A stretch of DNA of 64,000 bases, taken from the NCBI RefSeq assembly GCF_039523735.1, contig NZ_BAAAFW010000025.1, forward strand, positions 1-64,000, read 5' to 3'. The DNA comes from Tatumella punctata (GTDB taxonomy: Bacteria; Pseudomonadota; Gammaproteobacteria; Enterobacterales; Enterobacteriaceae). A program made the position numbers and the translations under genes. Positions 1 through 8,652 of this stretch are shown piece after piece. Position 1 is the stretch's first letter; the number at the start of each line of letters is the position of its first letter. The notes beneath the pieces were generated by a model, which searched no databases, was not told the DNA's origin, and saw only the letters and a program-made list of their open reading frames with translations.

Positions 1-54
1 GCGCCGATGGTAGTGTGGGGTCTCCCCATGCGAGAGTAGGGAACTGCCAGGCAT
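1..54 (+). rRNA. rrf: 5S ribosomal RNA, 3' end (partial)
   Basis: The first 54 bases match the 3' half of enterobacterial 5S rRNA, ending in the conserved GAACTGCCAGGCAT. The 5' part and the rest of the rRNA operon lie outside the window. Two tRNA genes follow within 260 bases, as at the distal end of E. coli rrnC, so they are probably co-transcribed with the rRNA and cut out by RNase processing. Confidence 0.97.
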
Positions 55-152
55 CCAATTCAGACCGTAATAACGGTCGTGACTTTTACCGTGACGGGTA
101 AAAGGTGAAATACCTGAATTCAGACAAGTTCTGAAATCAGTACAGAATCGGT

Positions 153-229
153 GGAGCGGTAGTTCAGTTGGTTAGAATACCTGCCTGTCACGCAGGGGGT
201 CGCGGGTTCGAGTCCCGTCCGTTCCGCCA
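153..229 (+). tRNA. aspT: tRNA-Asp (anticodon GTC)
   Basis: A 77-nt cloverleaf: acceptor GGAGCGG pairs with CCGTTCC, there is a D-loop AGTTCAGTTGGTTAGAAT, an anticodon loop CTGTCAC carrying GTC, a T-loop GGTTCGAGTCC and an encoded CCA. It sits about 100 bases after the 5S gene and 8 bases before tRNA-Trp, the same arrangement as E. coli rrnC-aspT-trpT. Confidence 0.98.
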
Positions 230-237
230 CCCTATTT

Positions 238-313
<76 letters not shown>

Positions 314-322
314 GAAAAAATA

Positions 323-351
323 ATCCTTTGCCTGGCAAAGGATTTTTTTTT
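323..351 (+). terminator. Intrinsic terminator of the rRNA/tRNA operon
   Basis: ATCCTTTG and CAAAGGAT form a perfect stem around a CCTGG loop and are followed by a run of nine T. It ends the 5S-tRNA-Asp-tRNA-Trp transcript just before the convergent hdfR gene. Confidence 0.93.
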
Positions 352-449
352 GTCTGAAAAAACCTGTCTTTTACCGACATTCGCCGTCTGGCGATGCCGG
401 TTCCTGTTCTTTCTGTATTTTCCTGAATAAATGTTTATCTGATAATTAT

Positions 450-1274
450 TTAACGTAACACTACCGGTACTTTCAGTAATTGTTTCAGGGCTGATTGCTG
501 ATCACTATTTTGCAGCCAGACAGCATATAAAGGTCTGACAACTGTTGCTGTATCGGTCACCGGAACCAAATCTTTATACAGTGTTTGCCAGTATTCCGGC
601 AGAAATGCACAGGAATCGGTAGTGTGCAGTAAATCCCGGGCAATATGAGCGGATGTCGTCGTCAGTATCGGGGTATCCTCATTTCCTGACAGATAAAACT
701 CGTGCTGATGAAAGTCTGCCCCCCATTCCAGTTTGATATACCGGTACTTCTCTTTTTTCTCTGAGTGACGGGAACGGAATAATGCCAGCGAAATATGGCC
801 AATTTGCTGGCTGGATAATTCATCCATTTTTGGTGCTTCGGTGGTGATCAGAACATCCAGTTGCCGTTCGTGGATCTGTTTGACCAGCAGGTGCCTCTGG
901 GCGACCCTGGCTTCAATATGCAGGTTTTCCCTGGTCTGATACAGGCTTTTCAGCCAGGGGGTCATATAAGCCTCCCAGAGCGCAGTACTGGCACCGATCG
1001 TCAGTTCATGGTGCTGTAGTGACAGGGATACCTCTTTCTTTGCCAGCTGCCAGGTATTCATCAGGTTCTCTGCATACGGCAGCAGGCGTTCGCCAGCTGA
1101 TGTCAGACGAATATTATTCCGGTGTCGGGTAAACAGGCTGACACCGAGCTGATTTTCGAGCTGGCGAATGCGGAAACTTACCGCGGACTGGGTCAGATAC
1201 AATGCTTCTGCAGCCCTTCCAAAATGGCGTGTTCTGCTGACTTCGAGGAAAGTTTTCAGCAATTCAGTATCCAC
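450..1274 (-). CDS. hdfR: LysR-family regulator HdfR
   Basis: 274 residues. The N-terminal winged helix-turn-helix (MDTELLKTFLEVSRTRHFGR, residues 1-60) is nearly the E. coli HdfR sequence; a LysR substrate domain follows. Translation begins at GTG (1272-1274) with GGAG eight bases upstream; the K-12 gene also uses GTG. In E. coli HdfR represses the flagellar master operon flhDC. It is divergent from maoP, as in E. coli, sharing about 120 bases of regulatory DNA that include the maoS site. The C-terminal half (residues 150-274) has drifted most from the K-12 protein. Identity is secure from sequence and synteny together. Confidence 0.95.
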   Translation of the reverse strand: MDTELLKTFLEVSRTRHFGRAAEALYLTQSAVSFRIRQLENQLGVSLFTRHRNNIRLTSAGERLLPYAENLMNTWQLAKKEVSLSLQHHELTIGASTALWEAYMTPWLKSLYQTRENLHIEARVAQRHLLVKQIHERQLDVLITTEAPKMDELSSQQIGHISLALFRSRHSEKKEKYRYIKLEWGADFHQHEFYLSGNEDTPILTTTSAHIARDLLHTTDSCAFLPEYWQTLYKDLVPVTDTATVVRPLYAVWLQNSDQQSALKQLLKVPVVLR

Positions 1275-1341
1275 AATTTCATCTCCAAAATCATTAATCG
1301 TTATGATTTAAATCTTTTGTTTTACACTTTGTCAAGCGTAT

Positions 1342-1358
1342 CTAATACTCCGCGCCAT
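1342..1358 (+). promoter_or_regulatory. maoS: maoS: cis site for Ori macrodomain organisation
   Basis: CTAATACTCCGCGCCAT lies in the hdfR-maoP intergenic region, 38 bases before the maoP start. As I recall the published work on E. coli, maoS is a 17-bp sequence of this form in the same place and acts with MaoP to limit long-range contacts of the Ori region. Position and sequence both fit; the exact K-12 reference string was recalled rather than looked up. Confidence 0.82.
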
Positions 1359-1395
1359 AAATCACACGACCATAAAAGAGTTAGGAGCGTGTAAA

Positions 1396-1734
1396 ATGTC
1401 GGACAGCTTTACCACAACCAATCGCTTTTTTGATAATAAACACTACCCGCGAGGGTTCTCACGCCACGGTGATTTTACCATCAGGGAAGCCCAGCTACTT
1501 GAGCGTCATGGCTTTGCTTTTAATGAGCTGGATTTGGCAAAGCGTGAACCTGTAACGGAAGAAGAACACAGATTTGTAGAAGTCTGTCGCGGTATTCGTG
1601 AGCCGGCAACCGAAGCAGAACGCGTCTGGTCAAAATACATGTCCAGAATTAAACGTCCAAAACGTTTCCACACGTTATCCGGCGGTAAACCGCAGATGGA
1701 TACCGTCGAAGAGTTTAATGACAGCGACGATTAA
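1396..1734 (+). CDS. maoP: Macrodomain Ori organisation protein MaoP (YifE)
   Basis: 112 residues, the full K-12 length, with the conserved blocks TTTNRFFDNKHYPRGFSRHG near the N-terminus and SKYMSRIKRPKRFHTLSGG near the C-terminus, and an acidic DSDD tail. ATG start with TAGGAG upstream. In E. coli MaoP acts with the maoS site to organise the Ori macrodomain; such proteins follow the Dam-associated MatP/SeqA lineage of enterobacteria. The gene is monocistronic, ended by a hairpin at 1746-1768, and convergent with comM. Confidence 0.96.
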   Translation: MSDSFTTTNRFFDNKHYPRGFSRHGDFTIREAQLLERHGFAFNELDLAKREPVTEEEHRFVEVCRGIREPATEAERVWSKYMSRIKRPKRFHTLSGGKPQMDTVEEFNDSDD

Positions 1735-1745
1735 TAGTATCAGTG

Positions 1746-1768
1746 AAAGGGCCAGCGGCCCTTTTTTT
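1746..1768 (+). terminator. Intrinsic terminator after maoP
   Basis: AAAGGGCC and GGCCC(TTT) form a GC-rich stem with a short AGC loop followed by seven T. It separates maoP from the convergent comM gene. Confidence 0.9.
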
Positions 1769-1781
1769 CGTCTGTTATTTA

Positions 1782-3302
1782 TCAGGTCCGTTCCTGTTGT
1801 AAACGATGTAATAATCTGTCCATCGCACGGTAGCTTAATGCCTCCAGCAGTTGCTCTTTGGTAATTTCCGGTTGCAGCCTGAGATCAGCCAGCGTCCTGG
1901 CAACTTTCAGAATGCGCTGCCATGCCCGGACGGACAGACCGAGAGCAGATAAGGTCTCTTCAAGCCATTGTGCATCTTGCTGAGTGATCTGACACCAGCG
2001 CCTTACCTCTGCATTATTCAGCAAAGCATTTATCTTACCGGCCCGTTTCTGTTGGTATTCCCTGGCCCTGATAACCCGTTCACGGACCTGTCCGCTACTT
2101 TCGCCAGGCTGGAATGTTTTGCTCAGTGTACCCGGCGGTAACAGGGGGACTTCAAGAGAGAGATCAAAGCGGTCGAGGAATGGTCCTGATAACCGGTTCA
2201 GATAACGAAGTAACTGGCTGGCTGACTGCCGGCGATGCACTCCTTCGTAATGTCCGGTTGGGCCGGGATTCATAGCAGCAATTAACTGAAAACGTGCCGG
2301 AAAAGTGATCCTTGCTTTTGCTCTGGCAATTGATATGTCTCCGGACTCCAGAGGCTGGCGGAGGGCATCCAGTGTTTTTCGCTCAAATTCGGGTAGTTCA
2401 TCGAGGAACAGTACCCCGTTATGGGCCAGAGATATCTCTCCGGGCAGTGGCAGAGAGCCTCCCCCGACCAGAGCAAACATGGAAGCACTGTGGTGGGGAG
2501 CGCGAAACGGGCGATCGGTACAGAGTGTTGCAGCAGGGGCATTATGGCTCAGACTCAGCAGGGCGGTACATTCCAGGGCTTCGTGCGCTGTCAGCGGGGG
2601 TAAAAGGCCGGGAAGTCTGGCTGCCAGCATCGTTTTCCCGGTTCCCGGCGGACCAACCAGCAACATATTGTGTCCGCCGGCGGCTGTAATCTCTAATGCC
2701 CGGCGGGCATGCTGCTGGCCGATAATATCCTGCAGGTCGGGATACTGCCTGCTGATAACGGGCAGGTGATTTTCTGCCTGACGCAACTCGCCTTTGCCGT
2801 GCAGAAAATGACAGATTTCAAGCAGAGTTTTGCCAATACAGGCGGTATCGCCCTGGATGAGCCCGGCTTCGGCTTCGTTATCGGCAGAAAGGATCATGGT
2901 TCGCTGTGCATTCCGGGCAGCGATAACGGCAGGGATTGCACCTCTGACTGCTCTCAGGCTGCCATTCAGTGCCAGTTCACTGAGGAATTCTAGCCGGGGC
3001 AACTGTGCCGCAGGTATTTGATGAGACGCAGCCAGGATAGCGATGGCGATAGGCAGGTCATAGCGTCCGCCCTCTTTAGGCATATCTGCCGGTGCCAGGT
3101 TAACGGTAATACGGCGTGCGGGAAAAGTGAATCCGCTATTGAGTATGGCGCTGCGCACCCGCTCGCGGGCTTCTTTTACCGTTGCTTCGGGTAATCCGAC
3201 CAGTGTCAGCCCGGGGAGCCCACTGCTCAGATGTACTTCAATCATGACTAAGGGTGCATCAATACCGATACTTGCCCGGGTCATTACTCTGGCTAATGAC
3301 AT
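1782..3302 (-). CDS. comM: YifB/ComM family Mg-chelatase-like AAA+ ATPase
   Basis: 506 residues, same length as E. coli YifB. The order is an N-terminal ChlI/Lon-like domain (residues 1-170), an AAA+ module with Walker A GPPGTGKTML near residue 220 and a Walker B-like LFLDELPEF, and a C-terminal Mg-chelatase domain. In competent bacteria ComM is a hexameric branch-migration helicase that extends recombination of imported single-stranded DNA; most enterobacteria keep it without known natural transformation. Start ATG preceded by AAGGAGAG. It is divergent from the ilv leader region, as in E. coli. Confidence 0.95.
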   Translation of the reverse strand: MSLARVMTRASIGIDAPLVMIEVHLSSGLPGLTLVGLPEATVKEARERVRSAILNSGFTFPARRITVNLAPADMPKEGGRYDLPIAIAILAASHQIPAAQLPRLEFLSELALNGSLRAVRGAIPAVIAARNAQRTMILSADNEAEAGLIQGDTACIGKTLLEICHFLHGKGELRQAENHLPVISRQYPDLQDIIGQQHARRALEITAAGGHNMLLVGPPGTGKTMLAARLPGLLPPLTAHEALECTALLSLSHNAPAATLCTDRPFRAPHHSASMFALVGGGSLPLPGEISLAHNGVLFLDELPEFERKTLDALRQPLESGDISIARAKARITFPARFQLIAAMNPGPTGHYEGVHRRQSASQLLRYLNRLSGPFLDRFDLSLEVPLLPPGTLSKTFQPGESSGQVRERVIRAREYQQKRAGKINALLNNAEVRRWCQITQQDAQWLEETLSALGLSVRAWQRILKVARTLADLRLQPEITKEQLLEALSYRAMDRLLHRLQQERT

Positions 3303-3629
3303 ATTCTCTCCTTATGATCATCGCCAGTGTAAAATGCTGGTCATGGATACGGTGAGAAAATAAGCAAAATTCAGAAGTTACCACGCAAAGAAACAGGCCG
3401 GGGAAAAAATTTTTGCGGTGTCATTATGAGCGGTTTTACAGTACTGCTGTTTTTTCGACATAAAAAGATGGCAATTATCTTTTTAAATATAACTAATACT
3501 TATCAATATCTTAAAAAAATACCATACCGGTTCCCAAAAAAATAAACACAGAAAAATGTTGTCACATCACATTAATCTGTGATAACTCTTTAGGCATTAC
3601 TTCGAATTAAGCGAATTATTGTACTTATT
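3303..3629. other. comM-ilvL intergenic promoter region
   Basis: No gene is seen in this 327-base stretch. It is AT-rich, with A/T runs at 3470-3560, and must hold the divergent promoters of comM and the ilv operon; in E. coli the corresponding DNA binds IHF and carries an UP-like element that stimulates the ilv promoter. I could not pick a convincing -35/-10 pair by eye. Confidence 0.6.
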
Positions 3630-3728
3630 ATGAAAGCCCTTCTACGAGTGATTAGCCTGGTCGTGATTAGTGTGGTGGTGATTATTCTACCATCGTGCGG
3701 GGCTGCACTCGGAGAAAGAAAGGCTTAA
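3630..3728 (+). CDS. ilvL: ilv operon leader peptide IlvL
   Basis: 32 residues beginning MKALLRVISLVVISVVVIIL. Fifteen of the first 20 residues are Leu, Ile or Val, the signature of a regulatory leader whose translation speed reports charging of the three tRNAs. The E. coli peptide has the same length and core, ending CGAALGxxKA in both. The leader is followed within 30 bases by the attenuator hairpin. Its role is cis-regulatory; the peptide is not expected to act on its own. Confidence 0.95.
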   Translation: MKALLRVISLVVISVVVIILPSCGAALGERKA

Positions 3729-3751
3729 AAATCAAGCCTTAATCGAAAGAG

Positions 3752-3786
3752 AACCCCCGCACCGAAAGGTCCGGGGGTTTTTTTTT
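3752..3786 (+). terminator. ilv attenuator (intrinsic terminator)
   Basis: AACCCCCG and CGGGGGTT pair around CACCGAAAGGTC and run into nine or more T. Ribosome stalling on Leu/Ile/Val codons of ilvL would favour an alternative fold and read-through into ilvX-ilvG; fast translation would allow termination. Confidence 0.95.
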
Positions 3787-3825
3787 GGTTATCAGGCATT
3801 ACAGTATTTTAATGTGGAGCAGATG

Positions 3826-3876
3826 ATGAAAAGTAGTATGAAATTCTGTTGTTCCCGACAAAAGGCAGGAGAATAG
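3826..3876 (+). CDS. ilvX: Small protein IlvX
   Basis: A 16-codon frame, MKSSMKFCCSRQKAGE, between the attenuator and ilvG. E. coli IlvX is also 16 residues and shares the KFCxSR core and a Gly at position 15. The GGAG at 3816-3819 is suitably placed, and the TAG stop is two bases before the ilvG ATG, so translation of the two is probably coupled. An ATG three bases earlier (3823) is also possible. Function is unknown in E. coli. The length, position and motif conservation support a real gene despite its size. Confidence 0.8.
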   Translation: MKSSMKFCCSRQKAGE

Positions 3877-3878
3877 CC

Positions 3879-5525
3879 ATGACCGGAGCACAGTGGGTAG
3901 TTCAGGCATTACGGACACAGGGGATTCAGACCGTTTTTGGTTATCCGGGCGGGGCAATTATGCCAGTGTATGATGCTCTTTATGATGGTGGTGTTGAACA
4001 CCTGCTGTGCCGGCATGAGCAAGGCGCTGTAATGGCGGCAATTGGTTATGCCAGAGCGACCGGTAATACGGGCGTGTGTATTGCAACTTCTGGTCCGGGA
4101 GCGACTAACCTGATCACCGGGCTGGCGGATGCGATGATGGATTCAGTTCCTGTGGTTGCCATCACCGGACAGGTTTCTTCTGCTGTGATTGGTACTGATG
4201 CTTTCCAGGAGATTGATGTTCTTGGATTATCCCTGGCCTGTACTAAACACAGTTTTATGGTGCAGTCACTGGAAGAACTGCCTGCGATACTGGAAAGCGC
4301 GTTTGATATTGCTAATTCCGGTCGTCCGGGGCCGGTTCTGGTCGATATCCCTAAAGATATCCAGCTGGGTTCTGCTGATTTCACGCCACATCAGTTACCG
4401 GTTAATCCGCCGCTGCAGCTGCCTGACGCGGATATCGCAGCCGCCCGGCAGTTAATGTCCCGGTCAGTAAAACCGGTAGTGTACATCGGTGGTGGTGTGG
4501 GGATCGCCGGTGCGGTTCCGGCGTTACGTGATTTTCTGCGGGTGACCGGCATCCCGTCAGTTTGTACCCTGAAAGGGTTAGGGGCAGTTGCGGATACGGA
4601 AGAGGCTTATCTGGGCATGCTGGGCATGCATGGCAGTAAAGTGGCCAACCTGGCAGTCCAGCAGTGTGATTTGCTGATTGCTGTCGGGGCCCGTTTTGAT
4701 GACCGCGTGACCGGGAAACTGGACACTTTTGCGCCTGATGCCTCGGTTATCCATCTGGATATTGACCCTGCAGAGTTGAATAAACTGCGCCGTGCCCATG
4801 TCAGCCTGCAGGGATGCCTGAATCAGCTGTTACCCGCCATCAGCCAGCCAATGGATATCGCTGAATGGTGCAGCGCCACAGCGTCGATGAAGCGGGATTT
4901 CGCCCCCGCGTATAATCATCCCGGTGACGCCATCTATGCCCCTGCATTATTAAATACCCTCTCAGAAAAAAAACCGCCCGCAACCATTATCACAACCGAC
5001 GTCGGCCAGCACCAAATGTGGGCGGCTCAGCATATGACGTTTGATACACCGGATCGTTTTATTACCTCCAGTGGTCTGGGGACCATGGGCTTTGGTTTAC
5101 CCGCCGCCATTGGTGCTCAGGTGGCCTGTCCGCAGGATACCGTCATTTGTGTATCCGGCGATGGCTCTATCATGATGAATATTCAGGAACTTGGCACCAT
5201 TAAACGCCGGAAATTACCGGTGAAAATCCTGCTGCTGGATAACCAGCGACTGGGTATGGTTCGCCAGTGGCAGCAATTGTTTTTTGAACAACGCTACAGT
5301 GAAACCATTCTGACCGATAATCCTGACTTCCTGACGCTGGCAAGCGCTTTCGGTATTCCGGGGCAGCAAATCAGCCGTAAAGAGCAGATTGATGGTGCAT
5401 TAGCCGAAATGCTGAATAGCGACGGGCCTTACTTTCTGCATGTCTCCATCGATGAAGCTGAAAATGTCTGGCCACTGGTTCCTCCCGGTGCCAGCAATGC
5501 CAATATGATGGAGGACAGTTTATGA
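3879..5525 (+). CDS. ilvG: Acetolactate synthase II, large subunit
   Basis: 548 residues from the ATG at 3879 (AGGAGAA upstream); a longer reading from a TTG at 3849 would overlap ilvX and is not favoured. The protein condenses two pyruvates to acetolactate, or pyruvate plus 2-ketobutyrate to acetohydroxybutyrate, using thiamine diphosphate. Visible motifs are the N-terminal GYPGGAIMPVYDALY, the catalytic-Glu region RHEQGA, the FAD/regulatory middle domain, and the C-terminal ThDP signature GDGSIMMN...LLLDN. Unlike E. coli K-12, where ilvG carries a frameshift, the frame is intact. Its TGA overlaps the ilvM ATG by four bases. Confidence 0.97.
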   Translation: MTGAQWVVQALRTQGIQTVFGYPGGAIMPVYDALYDGGVEHLLCRHEQGAVMAAIGYARATGNTGVCIATSGPGATNLITGLADAMMDSVPVVAITGQVSSAVIGTDAFQEIDVLGLSLACTKHSFMVQSLEELPAILESAFDIANSGRPGPVLVDIPKDIQLGSADFTPHQLPVNPPLQLPDADIAAARQLMSRSVKPVVYIGGGVGIAGAVPALRDFLRVTGIPSVCTLKGLGAVADTEEAYLGMLGMHGSKVANLAVQQCDLLIAVGARFDDRVTGKLDTFAPDASVIHLDIDPAELNKLRRAHVSLQGCLNQLLPAISQPMDIAEWCSATASMKRDFAPAYNHPGDAIYAPALLNTLSEKKPPATIITTDVGQHQMWAAQHMTFDTPDRFITSSGLGTMGFGLPAAIGAQVACPQDTVICVSGDGSIMMNIQELGTIKRRKLPVKILLLDNQRLGMVRQWQQLFFEQRYSETILTDNPDFLTLASAFGIPGQQISRKEQIDGALAEMLNSDGPYFLHVSIDEAENVWPLVPPGASNANMMEDSL

Positions 5526-5755
5526 AACAGCATCAGTTATCTATCGAAGCACAGTTCCGCCCTGAAATTTTAGAACGTATTTTACGGGTTATCCGCCATC
5601 GTGGTTTTCGGGTATGCACTATGAATGTTGTCGCCCGGGCAGCGGACAATGAGCAGGTCAGTATTGACCTGACCGTGGCCAGCCAGCGGCCGATTGATTT
5701 ATTGTCGGTACAACTTACAAAACTGATGGACGTTACCCGCGTTCAGGTTCAATAA
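5522..5755 (+). CDS. ilvM: Acetolactate synthase II, small regulatory subunit
   Basis: 77 residues, about ten fewer than K-12 IlvM at the C-terminus. It is a single ACT domain beginning MKQHQLSIEAQFRPEILERI. Small subunits of this type activate and stabilise the large subunit; the type II enzyme is valine-resistant in E. coli and Salmonella. The ATG overlaps the ilvG stop (ATGA), indicating translational coupling and equal production of the two subunits. Confidence 0.94.
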   Translation: MKQHQLSIEAQFRPEILERILRVIRHRGFRVCTMNVVARAADNEQVSIDLTVASQRPIDLLSVQLTKLMDVTRVQVQ

Positions 5756-5801
5756 CAAACAAACACAACACATCCACGCTAAAGCGTAAAAGGACAGAAT
5801 A

Positions 5802-6731
5802 ATGACGACTAAAAAAGCAGAGCTTATCTGGTTCAACGGGGAAATGGTTAAATGGGAAGAGGCTAAAGTCAGTGTGATGTCACACGCACTGCACTATGGT
5901 ACTTCAGTATTTGAAGGTATCCGTTGCTATGACTCGCATAAAGGCCCGGTTGTTTTTCGCCATCGTGAACATATGCAGCGCCTGCGCGACTCAGCCAAAA
6001 TCTATCGTTTCCCTGTGTCACAAAGCGTTGATCAACTGATGGAAGCATGCCGTGAAGTTCTGCGGGTGAATAACCTGAAAAGTGCTTATATCCGTCCGTT
6101 AGTCTTTGTCGGAGATGTCGGCCTGGGAGTTAACCCGCCGGAAGGATTCAGTACCGATGTCATTATTGCCGCCTTCCCGTGGGGAGCCTATCTGGGCGCA
6201 GAAGCCCTGGACCAGGGTATTGATGCTATGGTCTCCTCCTGGAACCGTGTTGCGGCAAATACCATCCCGACAGCGGCGAAAGCCGGAGGGAACTACCTGT
6301 CCTCATTGCTGGTGGGCAGCGAAGCGCGTCGTCATGGCTATCAGGAAGGGATCGCGCTGGATGTGAACGGCTACGTTTCAGAAGGCGCAGGTGAAAACCT
6401 GTTCGAAGTGAAAGATGGCATTCTGTTTACCCCGCCATTCACCTCTTCGGCGCTGCCGGGGATCACCCGTGATGCCATCATTAAACTGGCCGCAGACTTA
6501 GGTATCGAAGTCCGTGAACAGGTGCTGTCCCGTGAATCCCTGTACCTGGCGGACGAAGTCTTTATGTCCGGGACTGCAGCAGAAATCACACCGGTGCGCA
6601 GTGTTGACGGCATTCAGGTCGGCGAAGGTCGCTGTGGCCCTGTGACAAAACGTATTCAGCAGGCATTCTTTGGTCTGTTTACCGGTGAAACGGAAGATAA
6701 ATGGGGCTGGTTGGATCAGGTCAACCCATAA
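5802..6731 (+). CDS. ilvE: Branched-chain amino acid aminotransferase
   Basis: 309 residues, the K-12 length, fold-type IV PLP enzyme. The PLP lysine is K160 in IPTAAKAGGNYLSS, and the class signature EGAGENLFEVKDG follows. It performs the last step of Ile, Val and Leu synthesis by transferring the amino group from glutamate. ATG preceded by AAAAGGACAG, 46 bases after ilvM. A hairpin with a T-run follows it before ilvD. Confidence 0.97.
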   Translation: MTTKKAELIWFNGEMVKWEEAKVSVMSHALHYGTSVFEGIRCYDSHKGPVVFRHREHMQRLRDSAKIYRFPVSQSVDQLMEACREVLRVNNLKSAYIRPLVFVGDVGLGVNPPEGFSTDVIIAAFPWGAYLGAEALDQGIDAMVSSWNRVAANTIPTAAKAGGNYLSSLLVGSEARRHGYQEGIALDVNGYVSEGAGENLFEVKDGILFTPPFTSSALPGITRDAIIKLAADLGIEVREQVLSRESLYLADEVFMSGTAAEITPVRSVDGIQVGEGRCGPVTKRIQQAFFGLFTGETEDKWGWLDQVNP

Positions 6732-6745
6732 TAATTGAGATATCA

Positions 6746-6774
6746 CGCGGGTAGTCACTGCCCGCGAATTTTTT
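6746..6774 (+). terminator. Intra-operon hairpin with T-run between ilvE and ilvD
   Basis: CGCGGG and CCCGCG pair around a nine-base loop, then AATTTTTT follows. It has the form of a weak intrinsic terminator and may lower ilvD-ilvA expression relative to ilvGME; it could alternatively be an RNA-stabilising hairpin. Confidence 0.5.
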
Positions 6775-6795
6775 CCAGACTGGAGTAAACAGAGC

Positions 6796-8646
6796 ATGCC
6801 TAAGTACCGTTCCGCCACCACCACCCATGGACGTAATATGGCCGGAGCCCGCGCCCTGTGGCGCGCAACCGGAATGACTGATGATGATTTCGGTAAGCCG
6901 ATCATTGCGGTTGTAAACTCATTCACTCAGTTTGTGCCGGGCCATGTGCACTTACGTGATCTGGGTAAGCTGGTTGCCGAACAAATTGAAGCATCAGGGG
7001 GCGTTGCTAAAGAATTTAATACCATTGCGGTTGACGATGGTATCGCAATGGGCCATGGCGGTATGCTGTATTCACTGCCATCACGTGAGCTGATTGCTGA
7101 CTCCGTAGAATATATGGTAAATGCGCACTGTGCTGATGCCATGGTCTGTATCTCAAACTGCGATAAGATCACCCCGGGAATGCTGATGGCGTCATTGCGT
7201 CTGAATATTCCGGTCATTTTTGTGTCCGGCGGCCCGATGGAAGCCGGTAAAACTAAACTGTCAGACCAAATCATTAAGCTGGATTTGGTGGATGCGATGA
7301 TTCAGGGTGCGAATCCGAATGTCAGCGATGCCGACAGTGAACAGATTGAACGTTCAGCCTGTCCGACCTGTGGTTCCTGCTCCGGTATGTTTACGGCAAA
7401 CTCCATGAACTGTCTGACCGAAGCTCTGGGTCTTTCTCAGCCGGGAAATGGTTCTCTGCTGGCGACCCATGCCGATCGCGAACAACTGTTTATCAACGCC
7501 GGTAAGCGAATTGTCAGCCTGACAAAGCGTTATTATGAACAGGATGATACTTCTGTGCTGCCACGTAATATCGCCAGCAAGGAAGCATTTGAAAATGCGA
7601 TGACGCTGGATATCGCCATGGGCGGGTCGACAAATACCGTACTGCACTTACTGGCAGCGGCGCGGGAAGGGGAAATTGACTTCGATATTTCAGATATCGA
7701 TCGCCTGTCCCGTCAGGTACCTCATCTGTGTAAAGTGGCACCCAGTACCCCGAAATACCATATGGAGGATGTGCACCGTGCCGGTGGAGTGATTGGTATT
7801 CTCGGTGAGCTGGACCGTGCAGGCCTGCTGAACACCTCAGTACCGAATATCCTGGGTACCACCTTGCGGGAAGCCCTGGATAATTACGATATCATGCTGA
7901 CGAAAGATGAAGCAGTGAAAGAAATGTACCGTGCCGGCCCTGCCGGGATTCGTACCACGAAAGCTTTCTCGCAGAACTGTCGCTGGGATACGCTGGATGA
8001 TGACCGTGAACAGGGCTGTATCCGGACCCGTGAACATGCATATTCACAGGATGGCGGGCTGGCAGTACTGTACGGCAATATGGCGCTGGATGGCTGTATT
8101 GTGAAAACAGCCGGGGTGGATAAAGACATTCTGACCTTCCGTGGTCCGGCAAAAGTGTATGAAAGTCAGGATGATGCCGTAGAGGCGATCCTTGGCGGTA
8201 AGGTTGTTGCCGGCGATGTTGTGGTGATCCGCTACGAAGGCCCGAAAGGAGGGCCGGGTATGCAGGAAATGCTGTACCCCACCACCTATCTGAAATCGAT
8301 GGGCCTGGGTAAAAGCTGCGCATTAATTACTGATGGTCGTTTCTCCGGAGGGACATCCGGATTATCTATCGGCCACGCGTCTCCGGAAGCAGCGAATGGC
8401 GGCACTATTGCCCTGGTAAAAGACGGTGACATGATTGATATCAATATCCCTGGCCGCAGTATCAGCCTGGATATCAGCGATGCAGAACTGCAGACACGTC
8501 GTACCGCGGAAGAAGCCCGTGGCAATGCCGCTTATACCCCACAGGATCGTCAGCGTGAAGTGTCGTTTGCACTGCGGGCTTACGCTTCACTGGCGACCAG
8601 TGCCGATAAAGGTGCCGTTCGCGACAAGAGTAAACTGGGAGGTTAA
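6796..8646 (+). CDS. ilvD: Dihydroxy-acid dehydratase
   Basis: 616 residues, the K-12 length. It dehydrates 2,3-dihydroxy-isovalerate and -methylvalerate to the keto acids that IlvE transaminates. Cysteines typical of the Fe-S site lie in the SNCDKITPGM and CPTCGSCSGMFTANSMNCL motifs. The C-terminal DGRFSGGTSGLSIGH motif is typical of the ILVD/EDD family. Six bases separate it from ilvA, so the two are co-transcribed. Confidence 0.97.
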   Translation: MPKYRSATTTHGRNMAGARALWRATGMTDDDFGKPIIAVVNSFTQFVPGHVHLRDLGKLVAEQIEASGGVAKEFNTIAVDDGIAMGHGGMLYSLPSRELIADSVEYMVNAHCADAMVCISNCDKITPGMLMASLRLNIPVIFVSGGPMEAGKTKLSDQIIKLDLVDAMIQGANPNVSDADSEQIERSACPTCGSCSGMFTANSMNCLTEALGLSQPGNGSLLATHADREQLFINAGKRIVSLTKRYYEQDDTSVLPRNIASKEAFENAMTLDIAMGGSTNTVLHLLAAAREGEIDFDISDIDRLSRQVPHLCKVAPSTPKYHMEDVHRAGGVIGILGELDRAGLLNTSVPNILGTTLREALDNYDIMLTKDEAVKEMYRAGPAGIRTTKAFSQNCRWDTLDDDREQGCIRTREHAYSQDGGLAVLYGNMALDGCIVKTAGVDKDILTFRGPAKVYESQDDAVEAILGGKVVAGDVVVIRYEGPKGGPGMQEMLYPTTYLKSMGLGKSCALITDGRFSGGTSGLSIGHASPEAANGGTIALVKDGDMIDINIPGRSISLDISDAELQTRRTAEEARGNAAYTPQDRQREVSFALRAYASLATSADKGAVRDKSKLGG

Positions 8647-8652
8647 TCGATC

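Noticed and set aside
2305..2769. 154-codon plus-strand frame opposite comM
   Set aside because: It lies wholly antisense to a conserved ATPase gene, has low-complexity Ser/Arg/Gly content and no ribosome site.
7892..8323. 143-codon minus-strand frame opposite ilvD
   Set aside because: Shadow of ilvD codon bias; rich in Pro/His/Arg and without family resemblance.
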